This document shows positions 34,580 through 42,190 of a stretch of 62,766 bases of DNA, one piece after another. The notes beneath the pieces were generated by a model. That model saw only the letters and a list, made by a program, of their open reading frames with translations. It was not told the origin of the DNA and did not search any database. Within the stretch, counting starts at the first letter, position 1, and the number at the start of each line of letters is the position of its first letter. Source of the DNA: Sphingomonas sp. (GTDB lineage: Bacteria; Pseudomonadota; Alphaproteobacteria; Sphingomonadales; Sphingomonadaceae); NCBI RefSeq assembly GCF_025353885.1, contig NZ_JANXNX010000033.1, forward strand, positions 1 to 62,766. Direction: 5' to 3'. A program made the translations under genes and the position numbers.

Positions 34580-36892
34580 TCAATAGGATGCGGTGAGAGC
34601 GATACCGAATGTGCGTGGATTGATAACGCCCACCCCGATCGCTCCTGCTGGATACTGCCCCAAAGCGCCGACTGCGGTGATCCCCTTCGCGTCGGTGATG
34701 TTCTTGGCATAAACCTCGACCGTTGCGCGCCCCAAATCTACACCGGCTCGAAGATCAACAACTTCATAAGACGGGATGTTCGAACGGCGGCCATAGGTGC
34801 CACGATAAGTCCTATCGAACCCACCAACCTGCTTTGACAGAAAGCGAAGCGAACCACCAAAGAACGCCTCTGTCGACCCGCCGATATTCCACCGATAATC
34901 GCCATTGAGACCAACCGAATATTCGGGCGTGAACGGCAGCTTGTCGCCCTTGAGGCCGCTAGCGGCGGGGGCGTCGGCAGTCAGGCGAGCGTTGATGTAG
35001 GAACCGTTAGCAGACACCACCAACCCCGGGGTCGGACGCGCCACGATCGTGAATTCTGCACCGTCGCTTCGTGCCTTGCCGCCGTTGCCGTTAAAGTTAA
35101 AGGGTCCTGCCACAGTCTGGATCGTCGTCAGCAGCTGAATACGCGACCAGTCGATGTGATAGGCACTGATATCGACTGACAGCTTGCGATCTGCGGTTTC
35201 GGCCTTGAACCCGACTTCGTAATTAACCGTCTGATCGGACTTGTACGAGCGCGCGGCGGCCGGTGCTCCGGGCCCGAGGGCGTTCGGGCCACCGGGCCGG
35301 AAGCCCTTGGCCACGCGAGCGTAGAGCGATGCGCGGTCGCCGAACTTAAACTTTGGAGCAACCGAATAAGTGAAGACATTTTCGGACGACGGTTGAGTAT
35401 AGGACGATGCGCCCCCGACCAGAACACCGGCTAAAGCCTGTGTCGCCGTTTGCTTGTTGTGGCTGTACCGCCCGCCAAAATCGATGTCGAACCGATCGCC
35501 GAGATGGACGGTTGCATTCGCGAATCCCGCAACCTCTTCATATTTTGAATTCAGGTTGACCTGGGCCAGGAGCGGCAGCGTTGTGACCGGAGCGTTACCC
35601 GCCAAAACACTAACAGTGCCAGGCGGGAGTGTCGTGATTGGCGTCAGGGTCCCCGGTATAACAGCTACATACTGCTGGAAAATAAGTGCTTTTTCATTCG
35701 AATAATAACCACCTACCAGCCATTCGAAAACGTCGCTTTTTGACGACGCAAGACGGATTTCCTGAGTATATTTCCTCAAATTGGTGTTCTGCCGTAGATA
35801 CAGTTCGTTGGAGAGGAACCGCGCTGGCGTCGCCCCCGCTGCAGGGACCTGAAACAAGAAGCCAATTGTACCACCCAGCTGCGTTGTCAGGTCATCGCGA
35901 ATAGACTGCTTCTGCGTGCTGTAAGTGGACGCTGAAGTGAGCGTAGCAAACCCGAGATCAAAGTCCGCTGTCGCGTTGTACAGGCGATAATTTATGTTCC
36001 TGAACGGCTGCACGAATATCGACTGAGTCGGCCGCCCATATCGCTGACTGAGTGTGGCGGGGTCGGATTCGACGAACGTCGGCGCTTTCGACTCAATGTT
36101 TTGTAAAAGCGCGTTCAAGCGCAGCGAAAAGGTCTCGCTCGGCTTGAACAGCAGCCCAACGCGGCCGCCGTAGTTGCGCGAGCGATTGACGTTGTCACGG
36201 ACCCGCGACCCGCCAGTGCCGATCGAATCGATAAAGCCGGTGTTATTGCGATAAAAGCCCGACGCGCGAACCGCCAGCGTCTCGCCGAGTGGCACGTTAA
36301 TCACGGCGTTTCCGGCATAAGACGCGTCACCGCCTTTGACAGTTTCGAGAGCCGCGCGGCCTCGCGCGCCAAACTTTCCCAACTCAGGCGCGGTAGTTAC
36401 AAATTTGAAAACGCCGCCCAGAGAACTGGAGCCATAAAGTGTGCCCTGCGGTCCCCGCAGAACCTCAATCCGTGCGACATCGAACGTGTCAAAATCGCCA
36501 GCGAGTATCGCGCCGTTGGCAAGGCCCGTACTTGACCCGAACGGAGCTTCATCGAGATAGACCGCTACTGTCGAGGCAACGCCACCGGTATTGAGACCGC
36601 GGATCGTCAAGCGCGTCTGTCCCGGGGTCGCCTGATCGATCGAGAGGCCCGGAACGAGTTTCAGATAATCCTGAAAGCTTGTTGCCTGCTGACCGCGAAG
36701 CTGATCGCCAGATACCACCGAGATTGACTGCGGAACGTCAATCAGAGTTTGCTCGCGCTTTTGTGCGGTCACAATGATCACACTTTCGTCCGTGCTCGAC
36801 GCATCAGGCATGGTCTGCGCCGATGCTGGTGCGATTGCCGCTAAAGCGGCGGCGGCAGAAGACAGAAGGAGTCCGGTGCGATGTGCTGTCAT
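34580..36892 (-). CDS. TonB-dependent receptor, peptide-locus type
   Basis: 770 residues. Signal peptide LLLSSAAAALAAIAPASAQ; TonB-box/plug motifs VIIVTAQKREQTLIDVPQSI region (IIVTAQKREQTLIDVP), SFQDYLKLVPGLSIDQ, LTIRGLNTGGV and RIEVLRGPQGTLYGSSSLGG; barrel ending in the aromatic YS-type terminus ALTASY. The plug belongs to the common 'AQKR.Q...DVP.S' sphingomonad group, a family with very diverse substrates. It is embedded in the operon between a POT transporter and the DgcN-like gene, so peptides or amino acid conjugates are the likely cargo. Outer membrane. Confidence 0.92.
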   Translation of the reverse strand: MTAHRTGLLLSSAAAALAAIAPASAQTMPDASSTDESVIIVTAQKREQTLIDVPQSISVVSGDQLRGQQATSFQDYLKLVPGLSIDQATPGQTRLTIRGLNTGGVASTVAVYLDEAPFGSSTGLANGAILAGDFDTFDVARIEVLRGPQGTLYGSSSLGGVFKFVTTAPELGKFGARGRAALETVKGGDASYAGNAVINVPLGETLAVRASGFYRNNTGFIDSIGTGGSRVRDNVNRSRNYGGRVGLLFKPSETFSLRLNALLQNIESKAPTFVESDPATLSQRYGRPTQSIFVQPFRNINYRLYNATADFDLGFATLTSASTYSTQKQSIRDDLTTQLGGTIGFLFQVPAAGATPARFLSNELYLRQNTNLRKYTQEIRLASSKSDVFEWLVGGYYSNEKALIFQQYVAVIPGTLTPITTLPPGTVSVLAGNAPVTTLPLLAQVNLNSKYEEVAGFANATVHLGDRFDIDFGGRYSHNKQTATQALAGVLVGGASSYTQPSSENVFTYSVAPKFKFGDRASLYARVAKGFRPGGPNALGPGAPAAARSYKSDQTVNYEVGFKAETADRKLSVDISAYHIDWSRIQLLTTIQTVAGPFNFNGNGGKARSDGAEFTIVARPTPGLVVSANGSYINARLTADAPAASGLKGDKLPFTPEYSVGLNGDYRWNIGGSTEAFFGGSLRFLSKQVGGFDRTYRGTYGRRSNIPSYEVVDLRAGVDLGRATVEVYAKNITDAKGITAVGALGQYPAGAIGVGVINPRTFGIALTASY

Positions 36893-36937
36893 GGCTTTCC
36901 CTTTATTCGCCGCATACTTGCGTGCGCTGATTAACCC

Positions 36938-36958
36938 GCCGCAGTGATAAATTGCGGC
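36938..36958. repeat. hairpin between transporter and receptor genes
   Basis: GCCGCA at 36938-36943 pairs with TGCGGC at 36953-36958, with a nine-base loop. No U-run follows on either strand, so it is more likely an mRNA processing or attenuation structure, or an operator, than a full terminator. It lies in the only gap wider than 70 bases inside the operon. Confidence 0.3.
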
Positions 36959-36967
36959 ATAACAGGA

Positions 36968-38257
36968 TCATATTGTCTTGATCTGAAACTTGTCAACCTG
37001 ATTCGGTCTTTGATCGACCTGCTCCACCGCTCTTTCCAGACTGCGCAGAAGTAGCGCGGCAAATGCTGCAAGTCCGGCCAGGATCACGAAAAACAATGCG
37101 GGCGCCATCCGGCTCCACAGCGATCCCACCAACCCCGCACACAGGCTGCCCGAAAATGTGATCAGGAACCACGAGGCCACGGTCGTCGCGCCAAGATTGA
37201 GCGGCGCCAAGCGAGCAAAGAGCCCTAGCCCCGTCGGCAGAATAAAGAGTTCGCCGAAAGTGAAGACTACAAAGAAAATGACCAGCCACAGCCAACCAGA
37301 ACGTTGCCCCGCATCGAACCAAACGAGCGCAGCGAGCATCAGATAGGCGAGCGCAACGATGAGCGCGCCCATCGCCATACGTCGTGCCGGCGACTGATCG
37401 GATCCCGCCGCCGCGCGCCTGCCCCACCAGGCAAGTAACGGCGGGGTCATGAACATCACGAATAGGGGATTGAGCGACTGAAACCATGTCATCGGGATGG
37501 CCCAGCTTCCCACGCTGCGATCGACGCCACTGTCGGCCCAGAGTGCCACGGTATTGCCTACCTGTTCATAGGCTGCACGAAAGATCGTGACCGACACGCC
37601 GATACCGAACAGGACAAGCAGTGTTTGCCGGTCGAAACTGCCGTGCGCGACTTTATTTGTTGCCGAACGTGCGGGTTCAGGTGGAAGATATCGCTGGCCG
37701 CTCAGGTAGATCACCAGGCCAACAAGCATCCCGATCCCCGCGAGCCCAAAGCCATAGTGCCAGCCATAAAGCTCGCCGACGGTCCCGCAGATCAGCGGCG
37801 CCAGAAACCCGCCGATATTGATTCCGACGTAATAGACATTGTACGCCCAGCCGCGACGCGGATCATCCGATTTGTAAAGGTCGCCGACCTGGCTGGGCAG
37901 GCTTGGCAGAAACAGGCCATTGCCCAATGCGATTGTTGCCAACGCGACATAAAACAGGGGTCCGAAGGTCATCATGAAATGGCCGAGTGCCATGACGCTC
38001 GCGCCGATGATGATCGCACGACGTTTACCCAGATAACGGTCTGCGATAGCGCCTCCAAAGATCGGCGTGAAATAGGCACATGCGGTATAAATGCCATAAA
38101 TGAACGAGGATTGTGCCTGGCCGAGCAGCAGTTCCTTGGTCATGTAATATACCAGCAGTGCCCGCATGCCGTAATAAGAAAACTGTTCCCACATATTGGT
38201 GAGAAACAGGATAGTCAGGCCGCGAGGCTGGCCAAACCATGGACTTTCCGATGTCAC
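36968..38257 (-). CDS. POT/PTR2-family di/tripeptide:proton symporter
   Basis: 429 residues from a GTG at 38257 that overlaps the epimerase stop by four bases; an ATG at 38284 is an alternative. Features of the proton-dependent oligopeptide transporter family: helix one FLTNMWEQFSYYGMRALL, GGAIADRYLGKRR (motif between helices 2 and 3), and NVYYVGINIGGFLAPLICG. The canonical ExxERFxYYG proton-coupling motif reads NMWEQFSYYG (residues 21-30), with the first Glu replaced by Asn and the Arg by Gln, so coupling may be unusual. It imports dipeptides and tripeptides across the inner membrane and links the periplasmic hydrolases to the cytoplasmic epimerase. Confidence 0.92.
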   Translation of the reverse strand: MTSESPWFGQPRGLTILFLTNMWEQFSYYGMRALLVYYMTKELLLGQAQSSFIYGIYTACAYFTPIFGGAIADRYLGKRRAIIIGASVMALGHFMMTFGPLFYVALATIALGNGLFLPSLPSQVGDLYKSDDPRRGWAYNVYYVGINIGGFLAPLICGTVGELYGWHYGFGLAGIGMLVGLVIYLSGQRYLPPEPARSATNKVAHGSFDRQTLLVLFGIGVSVTIFRAAYEQVGNTVALWADSGVDRSVGSWAIPMTWFQSLNPLFVMFMTPPLLAWWGRRAAAGSDQSPARRMAMGALIVALAYLMLAALVWFDAGQRSGWLWLVIFFVVFTFGELFILPTGLGLFARLAPLNLGATTVASWFLITFSGSLCAGLVGSLWSRMAPALFFVILAGLAAFAALLLRSLERAVEQVDQRPNQVDKFQIKTI

Positions 38258-39264
38258 CTGGCGCTCACCGTCCCGGATCCCCAAACATCCGGCCCCGCCC
38301 AGACGTCACCATCGGTGTAAGTGATGCTAGGCACGCGATCGTGCGCTAGGAAGGTTGGGCCATCCAGATCAACAAGGTCGCACAGCTGCCCGAGCACGAA
38401 TGCGGGGGCCATCGCAAGACTTGTGCCGATCATATTGCCAACCATCACGCCGAGCCCCAATCGACGGGCTTCGGCAGCCATCATCAGACCCTCGGTCAGC
38501 CCCCCACATTTGTCGAGCTTGATATTGACGACATCGAAGCGGCCGACCGCGCCGGGCAAGTCGACAAGCGATAGCAGGCTTTCGTCGCCCGCGATCGGCA
38601 CGACCGAGCGGTAGCCATCGAGATCGCTCTCGCGGCCCCGCGCCAGCGGTTGCTCGAGCAGCGAAACGCGCTCCGCGAGCAGCCCCGAAGCCAGCGCATC
38701 AAGGTCATCGATTGCGAAGCCTTGGTTCCCATCGACACCGAGCCACACGTCGGGACGCGCCGCCCGAATGGCACCGACGCGCGCCAAATCCAGGTCCAAA
38801 TCACCGGTCAGCTTGATTTTAATCGATCGCGCATCCCGATAGGCGCGCGCGCCTTCGGCCATGATCGCCGGATCATCGGCTCCCAGGGTGAACGTCGTCC
38901 GCAATGGCTTGGGCTCCGGTTGACCGGACAGTCCCCAGACCGGCCTGCCCGCGTGCGCTGCGTCGAGTTCCCACAGCGCGCAGTCGACGGCGTTACGCGC
39001 CCCGCCGGGTGGTAGGATCGCGCGCAGTTCGTCACGGGTCGGCCCCGCTTCGATGGCTGCACGCGCGCCCTCGATAGCCGCCAGCATATGCGGCACATCG
39101 TCGCCAAGATAGAATACGCCGCCGCCTTCCCCGCGCCCGCAATGTCCGCCGTCGTCGAGCTTAATGACGATCACGTCCGATGTTTGGAAGACATAACCCG
39201 AAATGCGGAACGGCTTGACGAGCCGGAGCGTCTCGGTTGCGACAGTCAAAGCAAGCCGCGCCAT
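38254..39264 (-). CDS. dgcA: dipeptide epimerase / DgcA-type N-acetyl-D-Glu racemase (enolase superfamily)
   Basis: 336 residues. Enolase-superfamily muconate-lactonizing subgroup residues are all present: SIKIKL (K149, K151 as general bases), metal ligands in GVDGNQGF (D178), LLEQPL (E204) and AGDESLL (D227), and NIKLDKCGG (K249, D251). The C-terminal MIGTSLAMAP and DLDGP motifs are typical of L-Ala-D/L-Glu epimerases and DgcA. It either epimerises L-Ala-D-Glu from peptidoglycan or racemises N-acetyl-D-Glu made by the DgcN-like protein. ATG 39264 overlaps the previous stop by one base. Cytoplasmic. Substrate assignment relies on context. Confidence 0.87.
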   Translation of the reverse strand: MARLALTVATETLRLVKPFRISGYVFQTSDVIVIKLDDGGHCGRGEGGGVFYLGDDVPHMLAAIEGARAAIEAGPTRDELRAILPPGGARNAVDCALWELDAAHAGRPVWGLSGQPEPKPLRTTFTLGADDPAIMAEGARAYRDARSIKIKLTGDLDLDLARVGAIRAARPDVWLGVDGNQGFAIDDLDALASGLLAERVSLLEQPLARGRESDLDGYRSVVPIAGDESLLSLVDLPGAVGRFDVVNIKLDKCGGLTEGLMMAAEARRLGLGVMVGNMIGTSLAMAPAFVLGQLCDLVDLDGPTFLAHDRVPSITYTDGDVWAGPDVWGSGTVSAR

Positions 39265-41294
39265 CAGTAATTCACCGACAAGGCAAGGAGCCCGAACGCC
39301 CAAGTAACGTAGAGTATGACGAGCGTGCTCAGAAAGATGAGCGTATTCCATGCCTTGCGGGACCAATTCCGACCATCGGTCAAACTCAGCCAAGCGTTCC
39401 ACCCGGTGATCAGGACGGCGCCAACGAAGATGATGCAGCCCGCAATCTTCAGCAGCCAAAGTTGCGTATCGAACGCGCCTGCCAGGTTCGACGGGTTACT
39501 GAGCATCGTAGCCAGCGCAGCGACCCAACCGACGAGCGCGGCCAGTGCTAAACCCGCCATGATCCGCGTTGCGCGATAGACCCCGAATGCGCGGCCTGAA
39601 ACCGTCGGTGCCGTTTTGAAACGCCGGCGGATGGCCCAGGAGAAGGGCCAGAAAATCAGGGTCAGCAGCAGGACGATCGCGCTGCCGATCAACGCCAGCT
39701 TTATCCAATTCCACGACCGCCCCCCAGGCACCCGGTCGAAAAATTCGAACGGTGCGGGAAGTGAATAGCTCCAGCGTGTCACCTTGCCATCGACGACTTG
39801 CGCAGCCAGCAGATCATGGCTGTTCACCGCACGCCAAAGGAACGGTGAGATTTCCACCCATTCCTGCGGCCGTCCTCCGGTATTTTTCACATCTGGGACG
39901 ATCAATTCGCCCTTGGGCCCGACCGAGATGTTTGTTTGGCTAACCAATGAAAGGATCGACAGGAACGTCGTCTCGGCACGACGGCTCGCCCACCAGGTGC
40001 CGACCATCATTTGGGCATGCTTGGCTGCCGTTTTGGCATCGACCCGCCCGTCAGGTGCGGCGACGTTGGGCAAATAGCGATCGGCGAAATCCTCGAACAC
40101 TGCGGTGCGCAACGGACCGACCGCGCCGCCCTTGCCAGGGCTGTTGAACGAAACATAAAATCCGACGTTGTCACGCAAAAACAAGTGCAGCGAGGTGTGA
40201 AAGGCGATGGTATCCCCCAGATGACCCACGACCTCGCGCCCGTTGATATTGGTTTCGAAAAAACCAAGCTCCATCCGGTTGAGCGGCGGAATTACCGAGA
40301 TGGGGTTTACCTTGTCGAGCGGGCTGTCGTGCATCATGACAGCCGTCTCTGGCTTCAGGATACGCTGGCCGTCGAGTTCCCCGTTCTGAAGATGGGCGAT
40401 CATAAACCGACCCATGTCGCTGCCAGATGCCGCTGCTTCGCCAGCCGGTCCCGGACCCACGAATTCATAACCAGGTGATGGCTCGCCTGGTTTCGGGTAG
40501 CCCGACGCCAGTTGCGCAGTGAGATTGGCAGGCACCGGCTGATGCATCGTGGTGTTGCGCATACCAAGCGGTCCGAACACGTGGCGGTCCAGATAATCAC
40601 TGAAATTCTCTTTTGAGGTACGCTGGACAATGTATGCGGCCAGCGCGGTTCCCCAATTCGAATAGGCCGGCATCGTCCCCGCCTCATAGATGCGGGTCGG
40701 CACCCAGCGCTTGAGATAGTCGCCAAGTGGTAACTCGTACTTGCGGTCGTAGAACAAAATGCCCTTCGATGTTTCCTCGAAACCGCCAGTATGCGTCATT
40801 AACTGGCGCATCGTCACGGGCTTGCCACCGCGATCGGGAATCTTGAAATCGAGATAGCGGTTGATGTCGGCGTCGAGGTCGATCTTGCCCTGCTCAACCT
40901 GTTGCATGACCGCCGTCCAGGTAAACAGCTTCGAAACCGATCCTGGGCGAAAAAGCGTGCGATCTGGGTCGACGGGCGTTCGTTTTTGGACGTCAGCGTA
41001 ACCGAAGCCCCGCGAAGTCAGGATTTTTCCATCCTTCACGACCGTCACCACTGCGCCCGGAATGTCACCGCTGCGAAGCGCATAGGGCATATAGCCATCG
41101 AGCCATGCGTCGACGTCCTCCTTGGTTAGCAGACGTCCTCCGGGTTGTGGCGCAATCGGAGCCGCCGGGGCCAGAGTGGCACGACCGGCGCGAATGGGGG
41201 CAAGCGAAGGGACGAGCGCATCACGGACCTGTGCAACACTCCCCATCCCGGTCAGCAGCAACGCGCCTGCCAACACCGTCTTCCAAGCATTCAT
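39264..41294 (-). CDS. membrane-anchored class C beta-lactamase-fold serine hydrolase
   Basis: 676 residues. N-terminal signal (TVLAGALLLTGMGSVAQ), then the serine hydrolase domain with PGSVSKLFTW (SxxK), AYSNWGTALA (YxN) and GHLGDTIAF (HxG). The last 140 residues hold about four membrane segments (LALIGSAIVLLLTLIFWPF, IMAGLALAALVGWVAAL, IAGCIIFVGAVLITGW and LIFLSTLVILYVTWAFGLL), which anchor the catalytic domain to the inner membrane facing the periplasm. First gene of the nine-gene operon, divergent from the XRE-cupin regulator. An FmtA/PBP4*-like peptide or D-Ala ester hydrolase is the nearest functional analogy. Confidence 0.85.
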   Translation of the reverse strand: MNAWKTVLAGALLLTGMGSVAQVRDALVPSLAPIRAGRATLAPAAPIAPQPGGRLLTKEDVDAWLDGYMPYALRSGDIPGAVVTVVKDGKILTSRGFGYADVQKRTPVDPDRTLFRPGSVSKLFTWTAVMQQVEQGKIDLDADINRYLDFKIPDRGGKPVTMRQLMTHTGGFEETSKGILFYDRKYELPLGDYLKRWVPTRIYEAGTMPAYSNWGTALAAYIVQRTSKENFSDYLDRHVFGPLGMRNTTMHQPVPANLTAQLASGYPKPGEPSPGYEFVGPGPAGEAAASGSDMGRFMIAHLQNGELDGQRILKPETAVMMHDSPLDKVNPISVIPPLNRMELGFFETNINGREVVGHLGDTIAFHTSLHLFLRDNVGFYVSFNSPGKGGAVGPLRTAVFEDFADRYLPNVAAPDGRVDAKTAAKHAQMMVGTWWASRRAETTFLSILSLVSQTNISVGPKGELIVPDVKNTGGRPQEWVEISPFLWRAVNSHDLLAAQVVDGKVTRWSYSLPAPFEFFDRVPGGRSWNWIKLALIGSAIVLLLTLIFWPFSWAIRRRFKTAPTVSGRAFGVYRATRIMAGLALAALVGWVAALATMLSNPSNLAGAFDTQLWLLKIAGCIIFVGAVLITGWNAWLSLTDGRNWSRKAWNTLIFLSTLVILYVTWAFGLLALSVNY

Positions 41295-41357
41295 TCAGAG
41301 CCCCTCTTCCATCGTATGGCAAGATCGGGCATTGCCCGGATCACTCGCACCGCCTAC

Positions 41358-41374
41358 AGTCTAAACTTAGTCTA
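41358..41374. promoter_or_regulatory. candidate operator for the XRE-cupin regulator
   Basis: AGTCTA occurs at 41358 and 41369, one helical turn apart. Between them lies the dyad CTAA-AC-TTAG (41361-41370). It sits in the 131-base divergent region between the membrane hydrolase operon and the regulator gene, where a local repressor would be expected to bind. No consensus was available to check. Confidence 0.35.
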
Positions 41375-41425
41375 TTCGGGACATTGTGATCCTGATTAGA
41401 GATTTGTCAACGGCAGAGATCACGT

Positions 41426-42190
41426 ATGTCACCCAACCAGCCTACACTCGGCGCTCTTTTGCGCAGCGTCCGCAGCCGAGAGGGGTGGACGTTGAAGGAA
41501 ATGAGCGCAAAAAGCGGCATTCCGGTCTCCACCCTGTCGAAAGTCGAGCATGACCGGCTGACGCTGACATACGACAAGCTTTATCTGCTTAGCCAGCGGC
41601 TGGGCATGCGCATGTCCGAACTGTTTGCAGAACCGACAGAACAGACAACCGGAATGGTGACGGCGCGGCGCAGCATCGGCGATATCGAAACTGCGGTTCG
41701 GGTTGAGACAGATAATTACGACTATTATTATCTATGTACTGAATTGCGGCGCAAACGCATGATTCCCGTAATTACCCGGATCCGTGCAAAGACCCCCGAG
41801 CAGTTCGGTGATCTGATTCATCACGACGGTGAGGAATTCGTTTTCGTCCTTAAAGGCACGATCGTTGTTAGCACTGAGTTTTACGATCCAGTGACGCTCG
41901 GAGAAGGGCAGGCAATATATATCGATTCGAGCATGGGGCACGCCTACCTTGCTGCCGATGGCTGCGATGAGGCAGAAGTTCTTGGCGTCATGGCCAGCGT
42001 CGATGAAGAATTGCTGCTTGCACTGGCATCAAGGCACGAAGGACGCTGGCAAGACGGTCTTGCCTCTGGGAACGCCGTTCAAGACGGCATCGTCTCACTG
42101 ACGACAGCGGCGACGCAAAGAAGCCGCACCGCAGGTTTGAACAAGCGGGATAAAGCGGGCAGCGGCGTTGACTCGGTTGCGGGGCGTTAA
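41426..42190 (+). CDS. XRE-family regulator with C-terminal cupin domain
   Basis: 254 residues. N-terminal helix-turn-helix: LRSVRSREGWTLKEMSAKSG and IPVSTLSKVEHDRLTLTYDK with recognition helix VSTLSKVEH. A cupin sensor domain occupies about 110-185 (HHDGEEFVFVLKGTIVV, quoted in part as HHDGEEFVFVL, and SSMGHAYLAADG). The family includes PuuR-, HipB- and SutR-like regulators of amine and amino acid catabolism. It is divergent from the peptide operon and overlaps the next serine hydrolase by 23 bases. Likely the local regulator of Region 4, sensing an amino acid or derivative in the cupin pocket. Confidence 0.9.
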   Translation: MSPNQPTLGALLRSVRSREGWTLKEMSAKSGIPVSTLSKVEHDRLTLTYDKLYLLSQRLGMRMSELFAEPTEQTTGMVTARRSIGDIETAVRVETDNYDYYYLCTELRRKRMIPVITRIRAKTPEQFGDLIHHDGEEFVFVLKGTIVVSTEFYDPVTLGEGQAIYIDSSMGHAYLAADGCDEAEVLGVMASVDEELLLALASRHEGRWQDGLASGNAVQDGIVSLTTAATQRSRTAGLNKRDKAGSGVDSVAGR

